Assembly (NCBI GenBank): GCA_017468935.1
Contig: JAFUHJ010000017.1
Coordinates: 1-54,579, forward strand
DNA from: Candidatus Methanomethylophilaceae archaeon
GTDB lineage: Archaea; Thermoplasmatota; Thermoplasmata; Methanomassiliicoccales; Methanomethylophilaceae
Length of the DNA: 54,579 bases
Reading direction: 5' to 3'
The notes under the pieces were generated by a model. That model was given only the letters and a program-made list of their open reading frames with translations, had not been told where the DNA came from and searched no databases. How positions within the stretch are numbered: position 1 is the stretch's first letter; each line of letters starts with the position of its first letter. The position numbers were made by a program, and so were the translations under genes. Below are positions 1 through 9,448 of the stretch, piece by piece.

Positions 1-132
1 GATGATCATGCTTATCTGAACCCCATTGGTCTTCAGGCCAGTATGTAATCGATCAATCCGATGTTCTAACCGGATTCCAAGAGGATTTGAACCGTCGGAC
101 AGGATTAATAGGAGAATCCCGTAACCAGATTC

Positions 133-816
133 ATGGCCGACCTACACGACCGCTGGGTAGCGGAGAGGAGGAACGAGCATTACTACAAGCTCGCGAAGAA
201 GCTGAACTACCGTTCCAGGGCATCCTTCAAGCTCATTCAGATCGATGAGAGGTTCGGCATTTTCAAAGAGGGGGATTCCGTAGTGGACCTCGGAGCCTGT
301 CCCGGAGGATGGTGTCAGGTCGCTCAGGAGAGGACATGGCCGAACGGTCACGTCATCGGTGTCGATCTGAGGTACATCAAGCCGATGGACGGTGTGGAGT
401 TCATCATCGGGGATATCACCGAGGATTCCACGATGAGGGAGCTCCTCAACAGGTTCCACGGGAAGGCCGATGTCATTCTCTCTGATATGGCGCCCAACAT
501 CGCGGGACACTATTCCACCGACCACGCGAGATCCATCAATCTCTGCATGTTCGCGGTGAACGTCTGCGACCGTATCCTGAAGAAGGAAGGCAAACTGGTC
601 ATGAAGGTGTTCATGGGCGATATGTTCGATTCGTTGAAGGATGAGTTGGAGAAGCGTTTCCAATCGGTCAAGGTACATTCCCCTGATGCATCAAGGCCCA
701 CGTCCTCGGAGGTCTACGTGATCTGCCAGGGATTCTACGGCAAGACCGTGAAGCTCAAGGACGTATCGGAGAAGGAGAAGAAGCCCGAGTTCACCGTCAA
801 GGGCGGATTCATATGA
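133..816 (+). CDS. rlmE: RlmE/FtsJ-type rRNA ribose 2'-O-methyltransferase
   Basis: 227-aa SAM-dependent methyltransferase of the FtsJ/RrmJ family, which methylates a ribose 2'-OH in the peptidyl-transferase region of 23S rRNA. The SAM-binding loop DLGACPGGW lies at residues 52-60. The family K-D-K-E tetrad can be placed at K33 (SFKL), D118 (DMAPN), K158 (MKVF) and E192. Length is normal for an archaeal RlmE. The ATG is preceded by a purine-rich GGAGAA segment about 12 nt upstream. The stop overlaps the start of the next gene by 4 nt (ATGA), so the two are probably translationally coupled. Confidence 0.93.
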   Translation: MADLHDRWVAERRNEHYYKLAKKLNYRSRASFKLIQIDERFGIFKEGDSVVDLGACPGGWCQVAQERTWPNGHVIGVDLRYIKPMDGVEFIIGDITEDSTMRELLNRFHGKADVILSDMAPNIAGHYSTDHARSINLCMFAVNVCDRILKKEGKLVMKVFMGDMFDSLKDELEKRFQSVKVHSPDASRPTSSEVYVICQGFYGKTVKLKDVSEKEKKPEFTVKGGFI

Positions 817-1439
817 GGCCGACGAAGATAGTCTGCGTCGGATGGAACTACAGGTCCCACATCAAGGAGCTGAAGTCTAAGCTTCCAGAAGAGCCCACGA
901 TATTCTTCAAACCCGTGAGTTGTCTGATCGGGAACGGGGATGAGATCATCATCCCGAAAGGGGTCACGAATGTGCAGCATGAGGTGGAGCTGGCACTTAT
1001 CTACGGGAAGGAATGCAAGCATGTGTCCGAATCGGATGCGATGGGATACATCTCCCATGTCGCGGTGTTCAACGACGTTTCAGCAAGGGACCTTCAGTGG
1101 AAGGCCCGCGACGAGGGGAATACCTGGGATCTTGCGAAGGGAATGGACACCTTCGGCCCAATGTCCGAGCCGATTCCGAAGGAGTCGGCAGGTGACCTTC
1201 AGAACCTCGAATTGGAGCTGACGGTCAACGATGAGGTCAGACAGAAGGGGAATACCGCTAACATGATCTTCACGCTGCCTTGGTTGGTATCCTATGTGTC
1301 GAGATACATCACCATGTGCGAGGGGGACATCCTCATCACCGGCACGCCGGAGGGCGTCTCGGAGATCAGACCTGGGGATACCGTAGTGGCAAGGATACAG
1401 AACATCGGTACGTTGACCAACAAGGTCAGGTCCGAATGA
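813..1439 (+). CDS. Fumarylacetoacetate hydrolase (FAH) family protein
   Basis: 208-aa single-domain FAH-superfamily protein. Members cleave or decarboxylate 2-oxo/1,3-diketo acids using a divalent metal held by acidic residues. Visible family signatures are HEVELAL, NDVSARDLQ, KGMDTFGPMSE and the C-terminal TGTPEGV loop. The substrate cannot be deduced; acylpyruvase, oxaloacetate decarboxylase and 2-hydroxyhepta-2,4-diene-1,7-dioate isomerase share this fold. It starts inside the rlmE stop (ATGA overlap), so it is cotranscribed. A hairpin follows the gene. Confidence 0.85.
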   Translation: MRPTKIVCVGWNYRSHIKELKSKLPEEPTIFFKPVSCLIGNGDEIIIPKGVTNVQHEVELALIYGKECKHVSESDAMGYISHVAVFNDVSARDLQWKARDEGNTWDLAKGMDTFGPMSEPIPKESAGDLQNLELELTVNDEVRQKGNTANMIFTLPWLVSYVSRYITMCEGDILITGTPEGVSEIRPGDTVVARIQNIGTLTNKVRSE

Positions 1440-1466
1440 TTGTGATAATCGGATGGAAGAGGTTTG

Positions 1467-1482
1467 ATCCCCTTTCGGGGAT
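1467..1482. terminator. Hairpin between convergent genes
   Basis: Perfect 6-bp GC-rich hairpin ATCCCC-TTTC-GGGGAT followed by TTGAGTTT. It sits between the FAH gene and the converging zinc-ribbon gene and could serve both. Confidence 0.6.
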
Positions 1483-1489
1483 TTGAGTT

Positions 1490-2053
1490 TCATTCCTCTG
1501 TCTCAGTTCCCTCAGGCCAGTCGTCGAAGACGTCCTTGGAAGTAATGATCATCCATCCGACAAGGAATCCGATGATGATTCCGAAGATGGACCAGACGCA
1601 CAGGATCGCTGCTGCGAAACATGCGATGACGGCAACGATCCACTTCTTCCTGAGATAAACGCAGACCAGACTGACACAGGCACAGATACCGCTCAGCAAT
1701 GCCATCGTGGCGGCTCCGGTGATGTAGTTCTGGATGTCGTTCACGGTCATCGAGATGTGGTGCTCGGAGAGCCACTTCTGGAAACTGTCGTTCTCCCAGA
1801 TCGCATTTGCCGAGGATGATGCATCAACGAGAGCGATGATCGCCGCGATGATCACGGGGATCGCGTAGATTGCAAGGAAGAAGATGAGCCAGTTCCTTCT
1901 GGACTGGATCAGGATACCCCTGATCTCCTTCTCGTTCTCTTTGAATTGCTCATCGGCGGCAGAACCGCTGACGACCATTCCGCACTGAGGACAGAACTGC
2001 ATTCCGGGCTCGATGGGTTTACCGCACCCGGTACAGAACTTAGATTCGTCCAT
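1490..2053 (-). CDS. Zinc-ribbon membrane protein
   Basis: 187 aa. The N-terminus carries a double zinc-knuckle, CTGCGKPI followed by CPQCG (residues 8-25), of the zinc-ribbon type common at the N-terminus of archaeal and Gram-positive membrane proteins. After an acidic linker, four hydrophobic segments follow (about 56-76, 111-131, 134-152 and 153-172), and then an acidic tail. No catalytic motif is visible. The zinc ribbon is expected to face the cytoplasm. Function unknown. It converges on the FAH gene and is separated from the helicase gene by a short AT-rich gap holding its promoter. Confidence 0.75.
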   Translation of the reverse strand: MDESKFCTGCGKPIEPGMQFCPQCGMVVSGSAADEQFKENEKEIRGILIQSRRNWLIFFLAIYAIPVIIAAIIALVDASSSANAIWENDSFQKWLSEHHISMTVNDIQNYITGAATMALLSGICACVSLVCVYLRKKWIVAVIACFAAAILCVWSIFGIIIGFLVGWMIITSKDVFDDWPEGTETEE

Positions 2054-2126
2054 GATGCCGAAACGAACTTTGGCAGTTATAAAGACTTGTTAAAAAGACC
2101 GCATTTTCTTACTGTTTTTATATGAT

Positions 2127-4868
2127 TCAATCCCAGAATCTCTTGTTCTTGGCGAACAGGATCTCCGCGTTCATGATGTCCCTTAGGAATTCGTCCTCGT
2201 CGCTATGCAGCGTACGGAGTATCCTTCCGGCCGTTTCCGGCCCTATGCCTCTTCCTGCCAGGACTATGACTGCACGCTTCCCCTGTTCGAAAACGAGGTT
2301 CGCGTTCTTTCCCATCTTCTGCAGTTCTAGTTTCTCCTGCTTGGAAAGTGCAGGTTCTTTGAGGAGTTTGACCGTATCCCTCTCGTAGTTCTTCAGGACC
2401 GCTATCATCACTCCGCCGCATTGGGGACATTTGAACTTCTTCGGGGCATCGCCCACCCTGAACCTCGATTGGGATCCGCAGTGCATGCAGGAAGCGAACA
2501 GGACCTCGTCCTCGAGCCTCTTCTTCAGCGCCATGAGGATGGAGTGGTCGGCACGGACAGGTTGCATGAGCTCCTTGGATCTGGTTATGCCCTCGAGACC
2601 GATCTTTGATATCCTGTCAGTGGTCAGCTCTATCTCGCCGTTGGCGATCATGGAGACGACCTTCTCGGTGTTGGGGATGTCCAGATCCTCCCATAGGACC
2701 TTGTCGATTGCTTCTTTGTACGCGGGGGTGTCCTTGTGCATCTCGAACAGTCTGGAGAAGTTCATGAAGCGGTGGTCCGCCTCCTTCTCTATGATGCCGA
2801 ACTTCTTCGCCACGAAGACGAATCTCCATCTTAAGAACGAGGAATTCAGGATGGTCATCCTTGAGAGTGCCTCTATCGTACCGGGTTTGACGGAACGGAT
2901 GGTGTTCATCATCGTGTCCCTGTCCACATGCCTCGGGAGCTCGAGGATGATCCTGTACGGGTCGGTGGTCACACCGATGGATTCTCCCAGACGGGCCGTG
3001 AGCAGTGCGGAGTAGATCTTACCGAGTGTTTCGTTCACCTTGCTGCCGAAGCAGCAGTTTATGATCGCCATCCTGTCGGCAATCTCAACCGTGACCGTCT
3101 TATCTGTGGGCATCTTCGATTTCTCGTCCTGACCTGCGAAGTATTCCTTGAGGACCCTTACGCATCCCTCGTCACCAGGGTAGTCGGAGAAGTTCCTGAG
3201 CCTTCTCATCTTACCGACCTCCATGGCGATCTCGAACGGGACGGGGATATCGGATCCCACCCAGTTGGGAACGGATCCCACTTCCTTTGCCTCCTCAACG
3301 AGTATCTCGTCCTCTCTCATCTCGACTATGCGCCAGGTCCTTCCCTTTGCGATGAACATGGCGTATTCCTCTGCAAAGGATGCTACGAAACTCTCGTCCA
3401 GGGTACCGATTATCGCCCTGGTCCCGATGTCGCGTATGAGGTATGTCCTCTCGTCGGGGATCATGGAGATGTTGTCGTAGAAGTAGTTCATTCCCTTCTT
3501 GGAACGTTTGAACGTGGTGTCGTCATCGAACACCATCTTGATGCCCTTCAATTGTTCAAGGACATCCAGCATCACACCGTACTTCAGGTTCCTGAACGGA
3601 TATGCGTTGTGGATCACCTTGTAGGCAAGCTCCTTGTCCATCGGGCCCATCATGGTCATGGCTATGAGCTGATTCGCGACGACGGATAATGGGGATTCCC
3701 TTCCCTCGAAGTACTCCAGTTCCTTGGAATCGCTCCTGCGGGCCACGACCATGGCCTCGGCGACCTCGTCCGGTGCGGTGGCGATTATCTTCGCCCTGAT
3801 AGTCTCTCCGATCCTGTGACCGGCACGTCCGGCACGCTGGATCATGCGGGACACCTGTCTGGGGGAGTTGTATTGGATGACCATCTCGGTGGTACCGACG
3901 TCGATACCTAGTTCCAGGGACGAGGTACAGATCAGACATCTCACATCCCCTTTCTTGAAACGGTCCTCCATCTCCATCCTGTTCTCCTTGGACAGGGAAC
4001 CGTGATGGACCTCGATGGAGATGTCCTTGTCCCATAGGTGATAGCGTGCCGCAAGCCACTCCGCGGTCTCTCTGGTGTTGACGAAGAAAAGTGTCGAATT
4101 GCCGTCATCGACTATCTGTCTGGCTCTTTTCATGACACCTAGGATATCGGGGTCGCTCTGCAGTCTGTCGAGGAGTTCGGGATCCTGACAGGGTGCCGGG
4201 CTCTCGACCTTGATGTCGAAGTCCCTGTGGGTGTCGTGTTTCCTTACAACGACTTCCCTGTTGTTGCCCGCAAGGAATCTGGCGACATGATCGATATTAC
4301 CGACGGTAGCGGACAGTCCGATCCTCTGATAATTCCCTGCCAGGAGGACCAGCCTCTCCAAGGCCACGCTCATCTGGGCCCCCCTCTCCGTATTGGACAG
4401 TTCGTGGATCTCGTCGATGATGACCCATTCCACGTTCTTCATGTGCTGGACCAGCTTTTTGCCGGTGAACATGACCTGCAGGGTCTCAGGTGTGGTGATG
4501 AGGATGTCCGGAGGATGTTGTGATTGGTAGTTCCTCTCGGCCTGGGATGTGTCCCCGTGCCTGACCCCGACCCTGATGTCGAGGGCATTACCGTAGTCCT
4601 CCATCCTCTTCAGCATGTCCCTGTTCAGTGCTCTCAGCGGTGTGATGTAGATGCATCTGATCCCGGGTTTGCCCTTGGAGCGCATGATCATCTCGAGGAT
4701 GGGCAGTATCGCCGCCTCGGTCTTCCCGATACCGGTCGGTGCAACCAGCAGAAGGTTCTCCCCTCTGATGATCCTGGGGATGGAATCCGCCTGCGGAGGA
4801 GTGGGTTCCCTGATGCCTTTCGTCTCAAGGACGCGTATGATGTCAGGGCAAAGTTCGGGGAACGGCAT
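2127..4868 (-). CDS. lhr: Lhr-type ATP-dependent DNA/RNA helicase (superfamily 2)
   Basis: 913-aa SF2 helicase of the 'large helicase-related' family, implicated in archaeal DNA repair and recombination. Walker A APTGIGKT lies at 43-50 and the DEIH box at 152-155. Motif III SAT is followed by the C-terminal RecA domain with QRAGRAGHR. Downstream are the winged-helix and Lhr-core regions, then a four-cysteine zinc motif near the C-terminus (CMHCG and CPQCGG). The length and domain order fit archaeal Lhr. The ATG at 4868 leads directly into a conserved N-terminal segment (CPDIIRVLETKGI). The gene stands alone downstream of hdrD. Confidence 0.92.
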   Translation of the reverse strand: MPFPELCPDIIRVLETKGIREPTPPQADSIPRIIRGENLLLVAPTGIGKTEAAILPILEMIMRSKGKPGIRCIYITPLRALNRDMLKRMEDYGNALDIRVGVRHGDTSQAERNYQSQHPPDILITTPETLQVMFTGKKLVQHMKNVEWVIIDEIHELSNTERGAQMSVALERLVLLAGNYQRIGLSATVGNIDHVARFLAGNNREVVVRKHDTHRDFDIKVESPAPCQDPELLDRLQSDPDILGVMKRARQIVDDGNSTLFFVNTRETAEWLAARYHLWDKDISIEVHHGSLSKENRMEMEDRFKKGDVRCLICTSSLELGIDVGTTEMVIQYNSPRQVSRMIQRAGRAGHRIGETIRAKIIATAPDEVAEAMVVARRSDSKELEYFEGRESPLSVVANQLIAMTMMGPMDKELAYKVIHNAYPFRNLKYGVMLDVLEQLKGIKMVFDDDTTFKRSKKGMNYFYDNISMIPDERTYLIRDIGTRAIIGTLDESFVASFAEEYAMFIAKGRTWRIVEMREDEILVEEAKEVGSVPNWVGSDIPVPFEIAMEVGKMRRLRNFSDYPGDEGCVRVLKEYFAGQDEKSKMPTDKTVTVEIADRMAIINCCFGSKVNETLGKIYSALLTARLGESIGVTTDPYRIILELPRHVDRDTMMNTIRSVKPGTIEALSRMTILNSSFLRWRFVFVAKKFGIIEKEADHRFMNFSRLFEMHKDTPAYKEAIDKVLWEDLDIPNTEKVVSMIANGEIELTTDRISKIGLEGITRSKELMQPVRADHSILMALKKRLEDEVLFASCMHCGSQSRFRVGDAPKKFKCPQCGGVMIAVLKNYERDTVKLLKEPALSKQEKLELQKMGKNANLVFEQGKRAVIVLAGRGIGPETAGRILRTLHSDEDEFLRDIMNAEILFAKNKRFWD

Positions 4869-4884
4869 GAAAAGAAGATAATTG

Positions 4885-4900
4885 GGGGGCTGATGCCCCC
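4885..4900 (-). terminator. Terminator hairpin after hdrD
   Basis: Six-base-pair GGGGGC/GCCCCC hairpin with loop TGAT. On the minus strand it is followed by AATTATCTTCTTTT, just past the hdrD stop. Confidence 0.65.
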
Positions 4901-4916
4901 GGTATGATTTGTTGTT

Positions 4917-6137
4917 TCAGGCCTTTTCGGCCGCGGGCTCGGCGGCCTTGGGGGCGGTTACCTCAAGGAGGACCTGCGACAAATCCATGACCTTGATGTT
5001 GGAACCGATCTTCTTTGCCGCCTGTGTGAGGTTCAGGACACAGAAGGGACAGCAGCTGATGAGTATCTCAGCTCCGGTCTCCTCGGCGTCGTGGATCCTC
5101 TCGATACCGATGTTGAGTGCGAAGTCGGGGTATGTGGACTTGTATCCTCCTCCGGCACCGCAGCACCTGGAGTTCTCCCTGGACCTCTCCATCTCGACGA
5201 ACTCGATGCCCTTGATCTTCTTGATGACGTTCCTGGGAGCGTCGTAGACACCGGAGTGCCTTCCAAGGTGGCAGGGGTCGTGGTATGTGACCTTGTGTTT
5301 GAATTCGTTGTTGAGGGGCAGCTTCCTGTCGTTGATGAGCTGCTCGACGTACTGCGAGAAGTGGTAGACGTTCTGTCCGGCCTTCGCGTAGAACCTTCCG
5401 AAATCGCAGGAAACGGTCTTGTAGCATCCGGAACAGGTCATGACCATGTCCTTCGCTCCCATGCCGTCCGCCTTCTCGACGTTATGCTGTGCACAGGCCG
5501 TGGATTCCTTCTCGTTTCCGGTCCTTATGAGGGGTGAAGAACAGCACCACTCGTCGGGTCCCAGACAGTTCATCTTGATTCCTGCGCGGTCGAGCACCCT
5601 GACTCCGGCCTGTGCGATGTGCTGCATCCTGTAGGATCCGGTACATCCGGCGAAGAAGATGACGTTCGCGGGGACGTGCCTCTCGACCTCCTCGGGCCAC
5701 CATGCATCCCTCTTCGAGTCGGGCTCGTTGTAGGGATTGTGGTTCTTGTGGATGCTCTTTCCCATAGCGACCGCTGCGGGCATGGGTCCGATTCCGATCT
5801 CCACCATCCACTTCCTCATGGTCTCCCAAAGGTCCACGAGACGGATCTTGGCGTGGCAGACGACCTCACAGTTTCCGCATCCCGTACACTTGTACATGGC
5901 GTCGACGAATTCGGGGCTGAGCTCGACAGGCCTTCCGAGGACCTTGTCCATCGCTCCTGTTCCCTTGAGGTCGATCTGCTTGAGGTAGTAGATCTTTCCC
6001 CTGGGGGTGACGGAGTCCCAAGGTGTCTGGGCGTGTGCTTCGCAGACGTCGATACAGTATCCGCACTGTACGCACTGTGTGAGTTCCTGTGCGATCTGCG
6101 GCATGTTGCGGATTTTCAAACCTAATAGTTCCGGCAT
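4917..6137 (-). CDS. hdrD: CoB-CoM heterodisulfide reductase subunit D-type protein (HdrD)
   Basis: About 406-aa iron-sulfur protein. The N-terminal ferredoxin-like domain holds two CxxCxxCxxxC clusters (CVQCGYCIDVC and CTGCGNCEVVC). Two CCG domains follow (CCSSPL with CSGCY; CCGAGGG with CCPFC), which in HdrD/HdrB ligate the non-cubane 4Fe-4S cluster that reduces the CoM-S-S-CoB disulfide, the terminal step of methanogenesis. No membrane cytochrome subunit HdrE lies next to it, as is known for Methanomassiliicoccales, where HdrD is proposed to work with an Fpo-like complex. I chose the ATG at 6137 because GAGG sits 7 nt upstream; in-frame starts at 6143 and 6182 are possible. A related glycolate-oxidase-type CCG protein cannot be fully excluded. 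Confidence 0.87.
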   Translation of the reverse strand: MPELLGLKIRNMPQIAQELTQCVQCGYCIDVCEAHAQTPWDSVTPRGKIYYLKQIDLKGTGAMDKVLGRPVELSPEFVDAMYKCTGCGNCEVVCHAKIRLVDLWETMRKWMVEIGIGPMPAAVAMGKSIHKNHNPYNEPDSKRDAWWPEEVERHVPANVIFFAGCTGSYRMQHIAQAGVRVLDRAGIKMNCLGPDEWCCSSPLIRTGNEKESTACAQHNVEKADGMGAKDMVMTCSGCYKTVSCDFGRFYAKAGQNVYHFSQYVEQLINDRKLPLNNEFKHKVTYHDPCHLGRHSGVYDAPRNVIKKIKGIEFVEMERSRENSRCCGAGGGYKSTYPDFALNIGIERIHDAEETGAEILISCCPFCVLNLTQAAKKIGSNIKVMDLSQVLLEVTAPKAAEPAAEKA

Positions 6138-6267
6138 GTTCATTCCTCTTGGAGCGGGGGTGCTCCGGATGTAATGCTGCATCGACTTGTTCTCTTTATT
6201 TAAGCGTTATAGGGGTAGGATGATTCTTTTCTTTGATATGGACATCTCGGAATGAGAATAAATGAGA

Positions 6268-6273
6268 TTTATA
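6268..6273 (+). promoter_or_regulatory. TATA box of the downstream regulator gene
   Basis: TTTATA centred about 25 nt before the GTG start at 6296, the usual archaeal TATA-to-start-site distance. The transcript is likely leaderless or nearly so. Confidence 0.5.
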
Positions 6274-6295
6274 CGACCACGTCCATAGAGGTATC

Positions 6296-7465
6296 GTGAA
6301 GAGCGTCTACGACGATTGGACGGGGAACGTGATCCAGGAGGCCGACCTCCGCAGTTTCGATCCCGAGGCGGTGAGAGCGGTCAGGGCGACCTATGTGTCC
6401 GAACATCCGGAGGACAGGGATACAGTAGCAGCCATGGACGATGGGGAGTTCCTGTCCAAAGTGGGCATCCTGAAGAGGGGCAAGGTGACAGTAGCCGCCA
6501 TGATCCTGCTAGGGAAGGTATCGGAGAAGATCCTGCCCCCGTCGATATGTGTCAGATGGAGACTTCTTGACATCGACGGTTCCGTTGTCGAATCCCGTAC
6601 CATCGGGGGATCCATGGTGTTGGCGATAAGGAAAGTCGTATCGATCATCAGTAATTCCACCGTGAGGATTGACGACGGCGGTGAACAGGTGTTCGTCAGT
6701 ACTTACCGTGTCGCATCCCTGACCGAGGCGATGTTCAACGCTCTTCAGCACCAGGATTACACCATGGGCGGTACCATAGACGTGATCGAGAGGGAGAACG
6801 AGTCGGTGACCGTCGTCAGCAAGGGATCGTTCCCGGACGTGCAGCCGGAATCCTTCGTGAAGGGTCAGAACCAGACCATGGCATCCAGGAACTCGTATCT
6901 GATCAAGGTGATGACTGAGATAGGATTGGTGACCAACTCCGCAGCTGGGATACGCAACCTGTATATGTCCCAGATGCACAAGCATTTCCCTCTTCCGCGT
7001 TACAATGTCACCGACGACTCGGTATCGGTAACGTTCCCGGGAAGGAGAGAGGGATCGGTCGCTCGCGCTCTTGATATCCGCAGGGACATCGATGTGCAGG
7101 ACATCCTGGATCTGGACAGATTGGACTCGGGAAGATACCTATCGGATAAGAGGATGGAATCCTTGATCTCCAGAGGTTTGGTCACTGTCTATGACGGGGT
7201 ACCATGCATAAACCTGGACTACACGGATCCGTCGTCACGTTTCAGCAAGGGTTCCGATTATGATGCCGTCATACAGCTTCTCAGTGAGAACGGGTCAGTA
7301 ACACGTTCGGATGTGGTGGGAATACTGAAGCTCCGTGACAGGAAGGGCCTCACCGATGAGCAGCTCGCGGTGAAAGCGACCAATCTCCTTCAGAACATGA
7401 GGAAGGACGGAAAGATCGTCAAGACCGATGGCAGCACCAGATCAGCCAGATATGTCCTGTGCTGA
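6296..7465 (+). CDS. Putative ATP-binding transcriptional regulator (COG2865-like)
   Basis: 389 aa beginning with GTG; GAGGT lies just upstream. The N-terminal half (FLSKVGILKRGKVTVAAMILLG and following) resembles the DNA-binding/AlbA_2-associated part of COG2865 regulators. The middle (LTEAMFNALQHQDYTMGG) matches the HATPase-like N-box region of that family. The C-terminus has a winged-helix-like segment (GSVTRSDVVGILKLRDRKGLTDEQ). These proteins are predicted regulators with unknown signals. The 3' end overlaps the converging transporter gene by 24 nt. Confidence 0.7.
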   Translation: MKSVYDDWTGNVIQEADLRSFDPEAVRAVRATYVSEHPEDRDTVAAMDDGEFLSKVGILKRGKVTVAAMILLGKVSEKILPPSICVRWRLLDIDGSVVESRTIGGSMVLAIRKVVSIISNSTVRIDDGGEQVFVSTYRVASLTEAMFNALQHQDYTMGGTIDVIERENESVTVVSKGSFPDVQPESFVKGQNQTMASRNSYLIKVMTEIGLVTNSAAGIRNLYMSQMHKHFPLPRYNVTDDSVSVTFPGRREGSVARALDIRRDIDVQDILDLDRLDSGRYLSDKRMESLISRGLVTVYDGVPCINLDYTDPSSRFSKGSDYDAVIQLLSENGSVTRSDVVGILKLRDRKGLTDEQLAVKATNLLQNMRKDGKIVKTDGSTRSARYVLC

Positions 7466-8329
7466 TTCTTTCGATTTTGAATTCAGGAATATGACCGATC
7501 CAAGTATCAGGATTATTCCCAGAATGTTCGTCCATCCGAACTCGTCACCCACTATTATGCTCACGATCGTCGCCACCATGGGCTCCACGAACGCGATAAT
7601 CGATGCCTTCCCTGCATCCATGCCGTTCAGTCCCGCTGTGTAGAGATAGTAAGGCAGGACAGTGCATAACATCCCAAGCCCGATCGCCAGCAGGAGTATG
7701 TCCATATCACCCATACTGGATATGACGTAAGGTACATCGGTGAACGGTATCAGGCTTATCGTGGCCACGAGGAAGGTGTAGAAGAGTGTTGTCAGAAGAC
7801 TGTATTTCCTCAGTGCGAATTTCCCGAAGATCGAATACAGTGAGTAGCCGAATCCGGCAAGGATGCCGTACAGGATACCGATGTTGACATCGCCGAATCC
7901 GAGTCCGGAGGTGAATATGCATCCGATGAAGGCCAGGATAAGTGCCAGTACTTTGTTCTTCGTCAGTTTTTCCTTGAACAGGACCATACTCATTATCATG
8001 ACGAAGCACGGGGCCATATACAGCAGCACCGATGCCGTGGAGAGCGAGACCATTTGCTGCGTTGTGAAGTACATGTAGTTGAAGAACACGATGCTGAATA
8101 GACCCATTCCTATGAACATCCATATGTCTCTGGGGTCTATCTTGAAAAGCTTCCTGTCAATGAACAGGACGACAATGGTCACGGCGATCAGGGTCACCGC
8201 GCATCTTACAAGAACGATCTGCAGAGCCGAAAGTCCAGACTCGTAGAGTGGGCGCGTGAACAGACCTATGATCCCCCAGAGGGATGCCCCCATCACCACG
8301 TAAAATGCAGGTCCTAGGTCCGAGCGCAT
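7442..8329 (-). CDS. EamA/DMT-superfamily transporter
   Basis: 295-aa integral membrane protein with about ten hydrophobic helices in two repeated EamA halves of five. Typical signatures are LWGIIGLFTRPLYESGLS at the start and the repeat VEPMVATIVSIIVGDEFGWTN near the end. DMT carriers export metabolites or amino acids; the substrate cannot be inferred. It is a paralogue of the transporter at 43084-44064, with which it shares IGLFTR in helix 1 and SAL-I after it. Its coding end overlaps the regulator gene on the other strand. Confidence 0.88.
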   Translation of the reverse strand: MRSDLGPAFYVVMGASLWGIIGLFTRPLYESGLSALQIVLVRCAVTLIAVTIVVLFIDRKLFKIDPRDIWMFIGMGLFSIVFFNYMYFTTQQMVSLSTASVLLYMAPCFVMIMSMVLFKEKLTKNKVLALILAFIGCIFTSGLGFGDVNIGILYGILAGFGYSLYSIFGKFALRKYSLLTTLFYTFLVATISLIPFTDVPYVISSMGDMDILLLAIGLGMLCTVLPYYLYTAGLNGMDAGKASIIAFVEPMVATIVSIIVGDEFGWTNILGIILILGSVIFLNSKSKESAQDISG

Positions 8330-8441
8330 GATACCGGTCGGTAATTACGGTCTCATCTAGATAACATCGACTCCGAAAAACATCGGTATGCGTCCATGAT
8401 CCGGGAATCTATGTTATATCCCGTGAGAGGATTCCCTGAAC

Positions 8442-9446
8442 ATGGAATACGGAGGGTTTCGCGGATTCTACAAGGGGATATTGGACTTCATCATGTCCAA
8501 CATCTCATACGTCATGGGTACCATCATGATCCTCTATGCGATCTTCAGCATACTCCTGGATATGAGGACTATGAGCCCGGGATTCACCGTAGCCGTGAAC
8601 ATAGTACCACTCCTATTCGGCATACTGATCCTGCTGGACGCACATCACAGTCTGTTCTTCACCGTCGGAATGTACGCTGTCGCCATCGGATTCTCCAGAT
8701 TCGTAAGGTATCTTCCGATGGAGTTCAGGGGAAGCCCGATCTCGTCCCTATTGGGCCTCATACTCCTGTACATGGCAGCGAACCTCATCTATCATGGAAT
8801 CAGATTCCTTCGCGGGAACTCCAGGGCAATAACATGGGTCATCATAGGTTCCCTATTCTTCGTGCTGTTCCAGACATTCGTACTTATCGCTATATTCTCC
8901 GATCAGGATTCGCTGGTCCAGAGTGAAGACATCGGGCAGGCGATAATAACCATGTTCATGCTGCTGACGTATATCGCACTGGTATCTTCGACACAGGTAC
9001 GCAGATCGACCAACATGGAGCGTCTGAACTCGATATTGATCGGATTCAGGCTTACCACCGGTACCGGTTCCGACTTTTCGCTAGACAGGGGCTCCGTAGA
9101 GGTACTCAAGGACTTCTTCAATGGGGCTCTGGACGAATCGATGATGACGATATCCGACGAAGGGCCTGTGTACCGCGGAACGGTCATACATTTCAAGGAT
9201 AGGTTCCAGGACGGTACGCTGTTCCTGCAGAGATGGGAGGGCCCTGACGGTCCGGTGTATCTGACAATGTCGGAGCACGAGGACGGTTCCGTTCTAGGGG
9301 TCGATACCAGACGCATCGATGATGTCTCCGAATCCGGGGATCTCCTGATCATAAGGTATTCTGATTCCAGGACCGGGGTCTTCAGGATAAGGGCGGCCAG
9401 AGAGGATGACGGTCCGATCGTTAAGGGAACAGAGGGGGCAGCCTGA
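8442..9446 (+). CDS. Paralogous membrane protein 1: TM domain plus C-terminal soluble domain
   Basis: 334 aa, no known family assigned. About six hydrophobic helices in residues 12-190 resemble the HdeD/DUF308 type of repeated short helices. A soluble C-terminal domain of about 130 residues follows, with the pattern GPVYRGTV...LFLQRWEGPDGPVYLTM. The same C-terminal pattern occurs in the proteins starting at 11726 and 12715, so they are paralogues. A TATA-like GTTATATCC and a GAGAGGA purine tract precede the ATG. It is followed 2 nt later by the next paralogue, so the two are cotranscribed. Function unknown. Confidence 0.75.
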   Translation: MEYGGFRGFYKGILDFIMSNISYVMGTIMILYAIFSILLDMRTMSPGFTVAVNIVPLLFGILILLDAHHSLFFTVGMYAVAIGFSRFVRYLPMEFRGSPISSLLGLILLYMAANLIYHGIRFLRGNSRAITWVIIGSLFFVLFQTFVLIAIFSDQDSLVQSEDIGQAIITMFMLLTYIALVSSTQVRRSTNMERLNSILIGFRLTTGTGSDFSLDRGSVEVLKDFFNGALDESMMTISDEGPVYRGTVIHFKDRFQDGTLFLQRWEGPDGPVYLTMSEHEDGSVLGVDTRRIDDVSESGDLLIIRYSDSRTGVFRIRAAREDDGPIVKGTEGAA

Positions 9447-9448
9447 CA

